Source of the DNA: Halorubrum aethiopicum
GTDB lineage: Archaea; Halobacteriota; Halobacteria; Halobacteriales; Haloferacaceae
Direction: 5' to 3'
DNA: 64,000 nucleotides
NCBI RefSeq assembly: GCF_001542905.1
Contig: NZ_LOAJ01000001.1
Coordinates: forward strand, 2,790,001 to 2,854,000
Part shown: one piece after another, positions 42,696-51,100 of the stretch
Position numbering within the stretch: position 1 is the stretch's first letter
Layout of the letters: each line of letters starts with the position of its first letter
Made by a program: the position numbers and the translations under genes
Notes under the pieces: model-generated
The model's database searches: none
The model's input: only the letters and a program-made list of their open reading frames with translations
Told to the model about the DNA's origin: nothing

Positions 42696-43229
42696 ATGTC
42701 ATCGATCGAACTCACGTCGAGTCAGAAGAGCATCCTCTCGGCGCTCATCAACCTCTACGGGGAGGAGGAGGACGCCGTCAAGGGGGAAGCGATCGCCGAG
42801 GAGGTCGACCGCAACCCGGGGACCATCCGGAACCAGATGCAGAGCCTGAAGGCGCTCCAGCTCGTCGAGGGCGTCCCCGGCCCGAAGGGCGGGTACAAAC
42901 CCACCTCGAACGCCTACGAGGCGCTCGACATCCAGCGGATGGACGAGCCCGCACACGTCCCGATCAAACACGAGGGCGAGACCGTCGAGGGCGTGAACGT
43001 CGACGGGATCGACCTCTCGAGCGTCCACCACCCGGAGCTCTGCCGCGCGGAGATCCACGTCCAGGGGTCGGTACGCCGCTTCCACGAGGGCGACTCGGTG
43101 ACCGTCGGTCCCACCCCGCTCTCGAAGCTGCTCATCGACGGCACCGTCGACGGCAAGGACGACACCGCGAACGTCCTCATCCTCCGCATCGACGACATGC
43201 ACGCGCCCGCCGGCGAAGCCGCGCACTGA
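42696..43229 (+). CDS. HTH transcriptional regulator (COG2524-like N-terminal part)
   Basis: A 177-residue protein. The winged helix is SIELTSSQKSILSALINLYG, then EAIAEEVDRNPGTIRNQMQS and LKALQLVEGVPGPKGGYKPT. A second domain of about 100 residues contains DGIDLSSVHHPELCRAEIHV and GDSVTVGPTPLSKLLIDGTV. The order matches the N-terminal half of predicted archaeal regulators (COG2524) that normally end in CBS domains; the CBS part is absent here. The effector is unknown. The start MSSIELTS is nine codons inside the longest ORF and fits the helix-turn-helix position and the TATA box at 42644. Confidence 0.75.
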   Translation: MSSIELTSSQKSILSALINLYGEEEDAVKGEAIAEEVDRNPGTIRNQMQSLKALQLVEGVPGPKGGYKPTSNAYEALDIQRMDEPAHVPIKHEGETVEGVNVDGIDLSSVHHPELCRAEIHVQGSVRRFHEGDSVTVGPTPLSKLLIDGTVDGKDDTANVLILRIDDMHAPAGEAAH

Positions 43230-43330
43230 CGAGTCGTACGAAACCATCGAGGATCGCGATCGATACGGAGGGGAGTCAGTGGACCTGTTTCTCTCACGAC
43301 CCGAAAGCGGCGCGTCTGGGTGTCGATGAG

Positions 43331-43369
43331 AGAAGGGTAGAAGGGTTAGTTACGTTGAGATACCCTTCT
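43331..43369. repeat. Duplicated 8-mer with inverted copy (possible hairpin)
   Basis: AGAAGGGT is repeated in tandem at 43331-43346, and its reverse complement ACCCTTCT lies at 43362-43369. The second copy can form an 8-bp stem with a 15-base loop. It lies about 100 bases after the HTH gene stop and could end transcription; the function is unproven. The rest of 43230-43408 shows no gene. Confidence 0.4.
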
Positions 43370-43408
43370 TCGGACACGATATGACGTGAAACAGGTGGTC
43401 ACCAAACA

Positions 43409-43789
43409 GTGCTTATAGAACGGGTATTTCATCGGTGATCGAGGTAATGAAAAAGAGATCGTTGCTGGCGCGGTGAACTCCTTCAAAGCCCCAGCCGGCT
43501 CCGGTCGAGGGCCTCGCTGTGCTCCTCGCTCACTTCGTTCGCTGCGGTGTCGCCGGCGGCTCCGCCGCCGGCTGCCCGTGGCGCGTAGCGCCACGCTGCT
43601 TGCGTCGGCCGTCTTCCCGGAGCCGGCTGGGGCTTTGAGTCCCACCCGCACAGCACCGCACCTCACACCTCCCCAGCCTCGCGGCTCCTTTCAGTCGCCG
43701 CGTCCCTCGCGGGCTCCTCGCGAGCCGATGGCTCGCTCGGAGGCGCGCCACCGCTCCGGCGATCACTCACCTTCGGCTGTATTGAACGG
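43409..43789 (+). repeat. Structured intergenic element, copy C
   Basis: The longest copy. The left end is GTGCTTATAGAACGG and the right end is near CTGTATTGAACGG. Arms 43485-43504 and 43617-43636 are perfect 20-base complements enclosing a 112-base loop that itself contains a GC-rich palindrome (43552-43572). Further hairpins lie at 43681-43701 (GCGGC/GCCGC) and 43720-43736 (GCGAGCC-GAT-GGCTCGC). Each has a counterpart of different sequence in copy A or B. It lies between the convergent HTH and NADH-dehydrogenase genes. The bases from 43790 to 43938 contain further GAGCGAAGCGAGC-type sequence and no gene. Confidence 0.82.
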
Positions 43790-43938
43790 TGGGCATCGAG
43801 CATCCGCGAGCGAAGCGAGCGGTTCACCGACGGAGCCGTCGAAGACGGCGCAGTCGGCTTTTTCCCTCCAGGTTTTTCGAGGAGCGGTTCCCGAAGCGAA
43901 CGCAGTGAGCGAGGGCACCCGACGAGAAAAAGGTGGTC

Positions 43939-45120
43939 TTACATGTCGCCGAACGCGCTCACGCCGCGGCCGGTCGAGGAGACCTTCGCGATCCACCGCG
44001 AGGCGATCGCCTTCTTCAGGAGTTTCGCCGGAGTGCCGCCGAACGTCTTGATCGGCATGCCGACCACGTCGTGGGCGACCGCCTCCTCGCCGACGGAGAT
44101 CACGGTGCCCTTGTCCTCGTGTTGCCACGACTGGAGCGGCGCGCCGCGGGCGGCCCGCGCGAGGTTCTCGCCGGCGACCTCCGCGGCCTGCCAGGCGGCC
44201 TGCGCGGTCGGCGGCGCGACATCGTCGCCGCCCTGGTCGATCAGGGCGGTGTCGCCGATGGCGAACACGCGGTCGTCGCTCGTGGTGAAGTCTGACTCCG
44301 CGAACACCCGGTTCGAGCGGTCGTCCTTCTCGATCTCGACCGCGTCGAGCTCCGCCTGACCGGTGATGCCGCCGGTCCAGATCAACACGTCGTACGTCAG
44401 CTCCTCGGGCTCCTCCTCGTCGCCGCCGCCGAGGTACACCGCGTCCTCGTCGGCCTTCGAGATGAAGTCGCCGGTGAGGATCTCCACGTCCGCGTCCACG
44501 AGCCGCTGGCGGAGCGCACCCTGTATCTGCGGGTCGTTGCCGGGGAACACCTCGTCTAACCCCTCGACGAGCTTGATGTCTATCGGGGCGCGGTGTTTGT
44601 CGCGGTACTCCGCGATCTCGCCGGCGGTCTGGATCCCCGAGAGCCCCGCGCCGCCGACGACGACGGTGGCGGGCTCGGAGCGGGTCGCGTTGCCGGCGGC
44701 CTCGCGGACGTCGTCGTGGATCGCCTGCGCGTCCGCGAGGCTCTTGAGCTGGTAGGCGTGTTCCTTCAGGCCGTCGATGCCGAAGAAGGCGGTGGTGGAG
44801 CCGATCGCCAGGAGCAGGTAGTCGTACTCGACCGTCTCCTCGCCGTCGGTCTCGACGACCTGCTCGTCGGTGTCGACGTCGACGACGCGGCCCTGAACGA
44901 ACTCGCCGTCCTCGGACATGATCTCGCCGACGGGGATGGTGATGCTGTCCTCGACGGCGGGGTTCCGGATCGCGCGGTGGACCTCGTGTAAGACGAGGTG
45001 GTAGTCGTGTTCGGAGATCCAGGTGAGCTCCGCCTCGCCCTCGCCGACCTCGTCCTCGAACGCCTTCACCGCCCCGGCACCGGCGTAGCCGGAGCCGACG
45101 ACGACGACCTGAGTTGTCAT
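43939..45120 (-). CDS. Type II NADH dehydrogenase-like FAD oxidoreductase
   Basis: A 393-residue two-dinucleotide-domain flavoprotein. The FAD loop is VVVVGSGYAGAGAVKAF at the N-terminus, the NAD loop is VVVGGAGLSGIQTAGEIAEY in the middle, and the second FAD contact is DDRVFAIGDTALIDQGG. It ends in a helical region (GTPAKLLKKAIASRWIAKVS) that can bind the membrane surface. It should pass electrons from NADH to menaquinone without pumping ions. Sulphide:quinone reductase is less likely because the required cysteine pair is not seen. The gene is monocistronic in appearance. Confidence 0.85.
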   Translation of the reverse strand: MTTQVVVVGSGYAGAGAVKAFEDEVGEGEAELTWISEHDYHLVLHEVHRAIRNPAVEDSITIPVGEIMSEDGEFVQGRVVDVDTDEQVVETDGEETVEYDYLLLAIGSTTAFFGIDGLKEHAYQLKSLADAQAIHDDVREAAGNATRSEPATVVVGGAGLSGIQTAGEIAEYRDKHRAPIDIKLVEGLDEVFPGNDPQIQGALRQRLVDADVEILTGDFISKADEDAVYLGGGDEEEPEELTYDVLIWTGGITGQAELDAVEIEKDDRSNRVFAESDFTTSDDRVFAIGDTALIDQGGDDVAPPTAQAAWQAAEVAGENLARAARGAPLQSWQHEDKGTVISVGEEAVAHDVVGMPIKTFGGTPAKLLKKAIASRWIAKVSSTGRGVSAFGDM

Positions 45121-45208
45121 GGATATCGATCCGCAGTGCGCGGGTAAAGACGCTTTGGAACCGCTCTCGCGTCGCGCCGGCGCGGGATCCCGACGGCCCC
45201 GCAGTCCG

Positions 45209-46051
45209 TCAGATCGAGAGCCCGGCGTGCCAGCGGTCGACCCCGGCCTCGCGTTTGACCTCGTCCATGCGCGCGAGCAGCTTCACGGCGAGGCTCGCGG
45301 TCTCGGCCGCCCGCGACTCCCCCTCGGTCCGGAACTCGCCGGTGACCCGGTTGGCGTACACCGAACACACCGCGCCCGCCCGCAGGCCGTACACGTTCGC
45401 GATCGTCAGGATCGCGGAGGCCTCCATCTCGATGTTCTTCACGTTCGCGTCCCGGAGTTCGGCGACCAGCGCGTCGGAGCCGGCGGCCTCGAACCCCTCG
45501 AAGCCCGGTCGACCCTGTCCGGCGTAAAACGAGTCCGCGCTCATCGTGATCCCGGCGTGGTAGTCGTAGCCGAGCCGCTCGGCGGCGGCGACGAGCGCGG
45601 AGACGACCTCCCCGTCGGCGGCCGCCGGGTAGTCCTCGCGGACGTACTCGTCGCTCGTCCCCTCCTGGCGGACCGCGCCGGTCGTGATCACCAGGTCGCC
45701 GACGGCCATGTCCGGCTGGATCGCGCCGCAGGAGCCGACCCGGATGAACGTGTCGACGCCGACGCGCGCCAGTTCCTCGACCGCGATGGCGGCGGACGGC
45801 GAGCCGATCCCGGTGGAGGTCACCGAGATCGGCGCGTCGTCGTAGCTCCCGGTCGCGGTGCGGTACTCGCGGTGGGCGGCGACCTCCTCGTGGTCGTCCC
45901 ACAGCGCGGTGATCTTGTCGACCCGCTCGGGGTTGCCGGGGAGGAGCACGGCGTCGGCGACGTCGCCCGCGGCGACCTCGAGGTGGTACTGGACCTCGTC
46001 GTTCGGGTCCTCGCTGCCGCCGGCCGCCGGCGCGTCGTCCTCGTCGGTCAT
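45209..46051 (-). CDS. Nucleoside phosphorylase (uridine phosphorylase-like)
   Basis: A 280-residue PNP/UDP-family enzyme that splits a nucleoside with phosphate into base and ribose-1-phosphate. Segments seen are DAVLLPGNPERVDKITALWD (phosphate site), TSTGIGSPSAAIAVEELARV, FIRVGSCGAIQPDMAVGDLV and the ribose-binding NIEMEASAILTIANVYGLRA. The closest pattern is uridine phosphorylase. It is the last gene of the nucleoside uptake and salvage cluster, 89 bases after the cytidine deaminase gene, so cytidine could be deaminated to uridine and then cleaved here. The first 20 residues are an acidic extension. Confidence 0.88.
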   Translation of the reverse strand: MTDEDDAPAAGGSEDPNDEVQYHLEVAAGDVADAVLLPGNPERVDKITALWDDHEEVAAHREYRTATGSYDDAPISVTSTGIGSPSAAIAVEELARVGVDTFIRVGSCGAIQPDMAVGDLVITTGAVRQEGTSDEYVREDYPAAADGEVVSALVAAAERLGYDYHAGITMSADSFYAGQGRPGFEGFEAAGSDALVAELRDANVKNIEMEASAILTIANVYGLRAGAVCSVYANRVTGEFRTEGESRAAETASLAVKLLARMDEVKREAGVDRWHAGLSI

Positions 46052-46140
46052 GTCCCCGACCTTCGCCGAGGCGTTTAAAAGGCGTTCCGACTCGGGAACG
46101 TCTCCCCGAGCGAGCCCGTGCGGACGGTCGCGCGCCGAGC

Positions 46141-46542
46141 TCAGCGGTTCCGCGCGTCGTCGAGCGTCCCCTGGCTTATCGTGTTCGGGAGCAGCTCGCC
46201 GAGGGTGTACTCGCTCGTCTCGCCGTCGCCCTCGTCACAGACCACGGGGAGGTCCTCGTCCGCGAACTCGGCGAGGCTCTGTCGGCACATCCCGCAGGGC
46301 GTGACGCCGTCGCGGACGCCCGAGGCGACGGCGAGCCGGTCGAACTCCCGGTGGCCGTTCTTCACCGCCTCCGCGAGCGCCACCTCCTCGGCGTGGAGGC
46401 TGTTGGAGTAGTTGGCGTTCTCGATGTTACAGCCGGTGTAGACGGTGCCGTCGGCGGTGCGGAGCGCCGCCCCGACGCGGTACTCGGAGTACGGGACGTG
46501 GGCGTCGGCGAGGGCGTCGCGGGCGGCCTCGATCAGGTCCAT
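46141..46542 (-). CDS. cdd: Cytidine deaminase
   Basis: A 133-residue zinc enzyme that converts cytidine or deoxycytidine to uridine or deoxyuridine. The zinc and catalytic residues are H50 and E52 in SLHAEEVALAEAV and C83 and C86 in TPCGMCRQSL. The first ligand is His, as in E. coli, rather than the Cys usual in short homotetrameric enzymes. CNIENANYSNSLHAEE is the substrate-binding segment. It sits between the GNAT gene (57 bases upstream) and the phosphorylase gene, in one transcription direction with the nucleoside ABC transporter. Confidence 0.93.
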   Translation of the reverse strand: MDLIEAARDALADAHVPYSEYRVGAALRTADGTVYTGCNIENANYSNSLHAEEVALAEAVKNGHREFDRLAVASGVRDGVTPCGMCRQSLAEFADEDLPVVCDEGDGETSEYTLGELLPNTISQGTLDDARNR

Positions 46543-46599
46543 GTCCGACCCTCGACCGGCGACCCGATAAGCGGTCGGGTCGACGCTCGAGCGACGACC

Positions 46600-47202
46600 T
46601 CACCGGCCGGTGTCGTACTTGTAGGTCGCCGTCTCCGGGTCTATCCCGAAGTCCTCGGCGGACTCGGTGGTCTCCTCCGATCCGCCCTCGTCCCCGTCGT
46701 CGGAGCCGCCGGCGTCCGCGTTCTTGAACGCCTCCCGCAGCTCCTCGGGCATCTCGAAGTCGTCGATGCCGACGCGGAGGCCGACCACGCCGCCGCCGAG
46801 GAACTCGCGTTTCTCCGTCAGCCGGTCCGAGAGCGCCGCCGGGAGGGCGTCGGTGTCGACCGTCTCGAAGCCGAACTGCGTCAGGTAGTCGGGCTGGTCG
46901 GTGAGCACGTACACCGTCTCGAACCCCTCGGCGGCCGCGGTGTCGACCAGCCGCTCGACGACGTGGGCTCCGACGCCGCGACCCCGCCACTCCGGGAGGA
47001 CGCCGATCCCGGTGAGCTCGATCCGTTCCGCGTCCTCGCCCCGGTGGAGTCGGAGCCGACCGAAGCCGGCCCGGTCGCCGGTCTCCTCGTCGACCGCGAT
47101 CACGTAGTCCCGTGACCGGAAGGCGACGTCGTCGAGCCCGAGCCGCTCGATCGCGTCCAGTAACCACGCCTCGTCACGGTTCTTGGCGTCGCGGACGTAC
47201 AT
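46600..47202 (-). CDS. GNAT-family N-acetyltransferase
   Basis: A 200-residue protein with the GNAT acetyl-CoA motif: ELTGIGVLPEWRGRGVGAHV (motif A with R-G-x-G) followed by VERLVDTAAAEGFETVYVLT. FGRLRLHRGEDAERI is the preceding strand. The C-terminal 60 residues (EAFKNADAGGSDDGDEGGSE, DPETATYKYDTGR) are acidic. The substrate is unknown. It sits inside the nucleoside cluster, between the last ABC permease gene (84 bases) and cdd. It may modify a nucleoside-derived compound or be an unrelated passenger. Confidence 0.8.
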   Translation of the reverse strand: MYVRDAKNRDEAWLLDAIERLGLDDVAFRSRDYVIAVDEETGDRAGFGRLRLHRGEDAERIELTGIGVLPEWRGRGVGAHVVERLVDTAAAEGFETVYVLTDQPDYLTQFGFETVDTDALPAALSDRLTEKREFLGGGVVGLRVGIDDFEMPEELREAFKNADAGGSDDGDEGGSEETTESAEDFGIDPETATYKYDTGR

Positions 47203-47286
47203 ACGCCGTCCTACGCGGCCGGGGATAAAAACGGTTTGCCGGCCGATCGTCGACGGTCGGGAGAGGAAAACCTCCCGGTACCGTCC

Positions 47287-48342
47287 TCAGTCTCCCTCGT
47301 CGTACGGCTCCCCGACCGCGGCGGGCACGCGCGTGTACCCGACCACGGCGAGGACGACGAGCACCGCGACGTACGGGAAGAGTCCGGTGATGCTTCCGGG
47401 CAGCGAGATGCCGATGGTCTGGAGCTGGATCTGGAGCATGTCCATCGCGCCGAACAGGAGCGACGCGCCGTAGGCACCGAGCGGGTTGTAGTTCCCGAAC
47501 AGGTACGCGACGATAGCGATCCAGCCGCGGCCGTCGACCATCGTGACGCCGGTCCCGGTGAATCCGCTGCCGATGCCGATCGACAGGACGGCCCCGCCGA
47601 GACCCGCCATGACGCCCGAGAAGATCACGGTCACGTAGCGGACACGGTTCACGTCGACTCCGGCCGTATCGAGCGCTTCGGGGTTCTCGCCGGCGGCCTG
47701 AACCCAGTAGCCGTAGCGGGTGCGGAACAGCACGACCCAGGCGACGACGGTCAGGACGATGGTGAGGATCACGAGCGGCGAGGCGTCGAAAAACAATCGA
47801 CCGAGGACCGGAACCTCGGAGAGGATCGGCACCGCCACGTTGTCGATGTTCGGAAGCGACGGGCTGGAGACTCCACCCCAGACGACGGTGGCGATGAACG
47901 GCCCGAACCCGAGACCGATGAACCACATCGCCAGGCCGGCGACGATCTGCTCCGCCTCGTATCGGATGAGCAGGACGGCGAAGACGACCGCCATCAGCCC
48001 GCAGACGACCGCGGCCGTCACCAGTCCGATCCAGAGGTCGCCCTGCGTGACGGGGTCGCTTCCGGACGTCACCCACGCCGAGACGGCACCGAGCAGCGCG
48101 CCGAATATCATGAACCCTTCCAGGCCGATGTTGAACACGCCGCTCTTCTCGGCGTAGAGACCGCCGATGGCGGCCAGCGCGATGGGCGTCGCGGCCTGGA
48201 GCGCGCGTTCGAGCGCTCCGACCGTCACGAGCTCCGACCCCGGTACGTCGGCGAAGAGGAACGCCGCCAGGGCGATCGCGAGGACGACGAGACTGCCGGG
48301 GAGGACGCGCCCGCCGTCAAACAGGTCACCGAGACGGGTCAT
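47287..48342 (-). CDS. Nucleoside ABC transporter permease (second permease)
   Basis: A 351-residue membrane protein of the BPD_transp_2 type used by BMP-family nucleoside importers. Segments are ATPIALAAIGGLYAEKSGVF, NIGLEGFMIFGALLGAVSAW and YWVQAAGENPEALDTAGVDV. About nine or ten helices are present. NIGLEG and GENPEAA-like motifs are the usual cytoplasmic coupling region for the ATPase. Its start overlaps the stop of the partner permease by four bases, so the two are produced together as the heterodimeric channel. Confidence 0.9.
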   Translation of the reverse strand: MTRLGDLFDGGRVLPGSLVVLAIALAAFLFADVPGSELVTVGALERALQAATPIALAAIGGLYAEKSGVFNIGLEGFMIFGALLGAVSAWVTSGSDPVTQGDLWIGLVTAAVVCGLMAVVFAVLLIRYEAEQIVAGLAMWFIGLGFGPFIATVVWGGVSSPSLPNIDNVAVPILSEVPVLGRLFFDASPLVILTIVLTVVAWVVLFRTRYGYWVQAAGENPEALDTAGVDVNRVRYVTVIFSGVMAGLGGAVLSIGIGSGFTGTGVTMVDGRGWIAIVAYLFGNYNPLGAYGASLLFGAMDMLQIQLQTIGISLPGSITGLFPYVAVLVVLAVVGYTRVPAAVGEPYDEGD

Positions 48343-49472
48343 TCGCCGTCACCTCCGAGGCTGGTGTACCGGCCGGCCGTGCGAAACAGCTCCGGCGCCG
48401 CGACGAACAGGACGATGAGACCGATGACCCCGTCGACCAGCTCGCTCGGCACGTCCAGCGTGAAGCCGATGTACTGGCCGCCGGCGTCGAGTCCCCCGAA
48501 CAGCAGGCCGGCGGGGACGACCCCGAGCGGATTGTTCGCTGCGAGGAGGCTCACCGCGATGGCGTCGAATCCGAACGTGGGGAAGGTGTTGGGGTCGCTG
48601 TAGTAGCCGAGGACCATCACCGCGAACAGCGCGCCGGCGAGGCCGGCGACCATCCCGGAGATGGTCATGGTGCTGACGACCATCCGGTTCGGATCGACGC
48701 CGGAGTACTTCGCGGCGGGCTCCTGATATCCGCTCGTGACCAGGTCGTAGCCGAACCCGGTTCGAGCCATCAACACGTAGACCGCGACGACCGTCAACAG
48801 CGCGATGGCCAACCCGATGACCGAGAACGACGGGCTGCCGAACGCGAAGCCGGGGAGGTCCACGTACGCCGGGAACTGCTCGGTGTTCGGGGCCGCCGCG
48901 CTCGGCGGGCGGAGGTATGCGTCCAACAGGAAGTAGACCACGCCGGAGGCGATGAAGTTCAACATGATGGTCGTGATGACCTCGTTCGCGCCCGCGTACG
49001 CCTTCATCACGCCGGGGAGCGCCGCGTACGCGCCGCCGGCGACCACGGCGGCCACGGCGGCTAGCGCCATCAGAACGACGCCGACGGCGACGCCGGCCGG
49101 GAGCAGCGGTGCCAGAAACAGGATCGTCAGGGTCGCGGCGAACCCGCCGACGACGAACTGGCCCTGGACGCCGATGTTGAACACGCCGGCGCGGAACGCG
49201 ACGGCGACGGCGACGCCGGTCAGGATGAGCATGGTCGACTGCCGGAGCATGAACGCGACGTTCGAGAGGCTCCCGACCGCCCCGTAGACGAGCGAGTAGA
49301 CGAACTCGCCGGCGTCGTATCCCGCGACGGCGACGATGCCCGCGCCGATGACGAACGCGAGCGTGGTCGAGACGACCGCGATGGCGATACGTTCGAGGAC
49401 GGACGCCGCGAGCATACGGTCGGCGATGCGGTCGGCGACCGCCCGGACGCCGGACGACTCGGCGTCGCTCAC
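48339..49472 (-). CDS. Nucleoside ABC transporter permease (first permease)
   Basis: A 377-residue membrane protein, partner of the permease downstream. Typical parts are FRAGVFNIGVQGQFVVGGFA, ANEVITTIMLNFIASGVVYF and SGYQEPAAKYSGVDPNRMVV, where the last is the ATPase-coupling loop (E-P-A-A). The pair corresponds to the YufP and YufQ / NupP and NupQ proteins of Gram-positive bacteria. Overlaps of four bases at both ends tie it to the ATPase gene upstream and the second permease gene downstream. Confidence 0.9.
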   Translation of the reverse strand: MSDAESSGVRAVADRIADRMLAASVLERIAIAVVSTTLAFVIGAGIVAVAGYDAGEFVYSLVYGAVGSLSNVAFMLRQSTMLILTGVAVAVAFRAGVFNIGVQGQFVVGGFAATLTILFLAPLLPAGVAVGVVLMALAAVAAVVAGGAYAALPGVMKAYAGANEVITTIMLNFIASGVVYFLLDAYLRPPSAAAPNTEQFPAYVDLPGFAFGSPSFSVIGLAIALLTVVAVYVLMARTGFGYDLVTSGYQEPAAKYSGVDPNRMVVSTMTISGMVAGLAGALFAVMVLGYYSDPNTFPTFGFDAIAVSLLAANNPLGVVPAGLLFGGLDAGGQYIGFTLDVPSELVDGVIGLIVLFVAAPELFRTAGRYTSLGGDGE

Positions 49473-51034
49473 GCGTGTTCCTCCGTGTCGACGACGACGG
49501 TATTTGGTCCGCTCAGCGTCTGCCCGGCCATCATGAGACCCAGGTCCTCCTCCGTCACGTCCTCGGGATCGACGACGTCGACGAACTCCCCCTCGTACAT
49601 GACCGCGATCCGGTCGGAGAGCTGTTTGATCTCGTCGAGCTTCGAGGAGACGAGCACGGTCGCGACGCCCTCGTCGCGTATCTCGCGGAGCCGCTCGTGG
49701 ATGAACTCGATGGAGCCGATGTCGACGCCCCGCGTCGGGTGCGCCGTCACGAGCAGCGACAGGTCACGCTCGAGCTCCCTGCCGACGATGAACTTCTGCT
49801 GGTTGCCGCCCGAGAGCGACTCGGCGGTCGCGTCGGGGTTCCGCGGTCGAACGTCGTACTCCTCGATGATCCGGTCGGCGTGGTCGCCGATCGCGCCCCA
49901 GTCGAGGAACGACCCGTCGGCGTACGGCTCGATGGTCTGATTTCCCAACAGCGCGTTTCTGACGAGGCTGTACTCCTGGACCAGCCCCTCCACCGTCCGG
50001 TCGCCCGGAACGTACGCGATGCCGGACTCGATCCGGTCGCGGCGGCTCGCCTCCGTGATCTCCTCGCCGAACAGCGAGACGGTGCCGTTCTCGGCGTAGC
50101 GCATTCCGGTGACGGCCTCGATGAGTTCCTGCTGGCCGTTCCCTTCCACGCCGGCGATGCCCAGGATCTCGCCCTCGCGAACGGCGAGGCTCACGTCCCG
50201 GACCTGTCGGAGCCCACGTTCGTCCTCGACGGCGAGGCCGTCGACGGAGAGGGCCACGTCACCCGGCGATCCGTCCCGCGGCTCCACGTCGAACAGCACC
50301 TCGCGGCCGACCATCATCCGTGCGAGCTCGTTCCGCGTGGTCCCGTCGGCCTCGACCGTGCCGACGGCCGCTCCATCCCTGAGGACGGTGATGCGGTCGG
50401 CCGCTCCCATCGCCTCGTCCAGCTTGTGGGTGATGAAGATGATCGACCGGCCGTCGGCGGTGAGCTCCTCCATCACGTCGAACAGGCCCTCGATCTCCTG
50501 TGGCGTCAGGACCGCCGTCGGCTCGTCGAAGATGAGCGTCTCCGCGCCGCGATAGAGGCTCTTGACGATCTCGACGTGCTGTTGTATCCCCAAGCCGAGC
50601 TCCTCGACTCTGGTGTCGAGGTGCTCGTCGACCGAGAAGCCGTAGGTGTCGCAGATCTCCGCGACGCGTTCGCGGGCACTGCTGTCGTCGACGAGTCCGC
50701 GCTTCGACGGTTCGTGACCGAGGACGATGTTCTGGAGGACCGTCATGGTGTCCACGAGCTGGAAGTGCTGGTGGATCATGCCGATCCCGGTGCCGATGGC
50801 GTCCCGCGGGGAGTCGAACGCCCGCGGTTGCCCGTCGACGTTCACCGTCCCCTCGTCGGGATCGTACAGGCCGTACAGGACCTTCATCAGCGTCGTCTTC
50901 CCCGCGCCGTTCTCGCCGATCACGGCGTGGACCGACCCACGCTCCAAGGCCAGGTCGACGGCATCGTTGGCGACGACGTCGCCGAACCGTTTCGTGATGC
51001 TGGTGAGTTCGACCGCGTACGTGTCGTCCGTCAT
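49469..51034 (-). CDS. Nucleoside ABC transporter ATPase (duplicated NBD)
   Basis: A 521-residue protein with two fused nucleotide-binding domains, as in sugar and nucleoside importers. The first has Walker A GENGAGKTTLMKVLYGLYDP, Q-loop HQHFQLVDTMTV and Walker B ETLIFDEPTAVLTPQEI. The second has a degenerate P-loop (GIAGVEGNGQQELIEAVTGM), the signature ESLSGGNQQKFIVGREL and SLLVTAHPTRGVDIGSIEFI in place of a clear Walker B glutamate. The second site may therefore be weak. The gene follows the BMP lipoprotein gene by 66 bases and overlaps the first permease gene by four. Confidence 0.93.
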   Translation of the reverse strand: MTDDTYAVELTSITKRFGDVVANDAVDLALERGSVHAVIGENGAGKTTLMKVLYGLYDPDEGTVNVDGQPRAFDSPRDAIGTGIGMIHQHFQLVDTMTVLQNIVLGHEPSKRGLVDDSSARERVAEICDTYGFSVDEHLDTRVEELGLGIQQHVEIVKSLYRGAETLIFDEPTAVLTPQEIEGLFDVMEELTADGRSIIFITHKLDEAMGAADRITVLRDGAAVGTVEADGTTRNELARMMVGREVLFDVEPRDGSPGDVALSVDGLAVEDERGLRQVRDVSLAVREGEILGIAGVEGNGQQELIEAVTGMRYAENGTVSLFGEEITEASRRDRIESGIAYVPGDRTVEGLVQEYSLVRNALLGNQTIEPYADGSFLDWGAIGDHADRIIEEYDVRPRNPDATAESLSGGNQQKFIVGRELERDLSLLVTAHPTRGVDIGSIEFIHERLREIRDEGVATVLVSSKLDEIKQLSDRIAVMYEGEFVDVVDPEDVTEEDLGLMMAGQTLSGPNTVVVDTEEHA

Positions 51035-51100
51035 TTCGTGTGCGTCATACAGTGTTCTCGGGGGTCGTGGTGAAAATACTACGAGGAGTCATGCCCTCGG

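Noticed and set aside
18159-43789. The element as an insertion sequence with terminal inverted repeats
   Set aside because: Left and right ends are not inverted copies of each other, there is no transposase, and I could not see target-site duplications.
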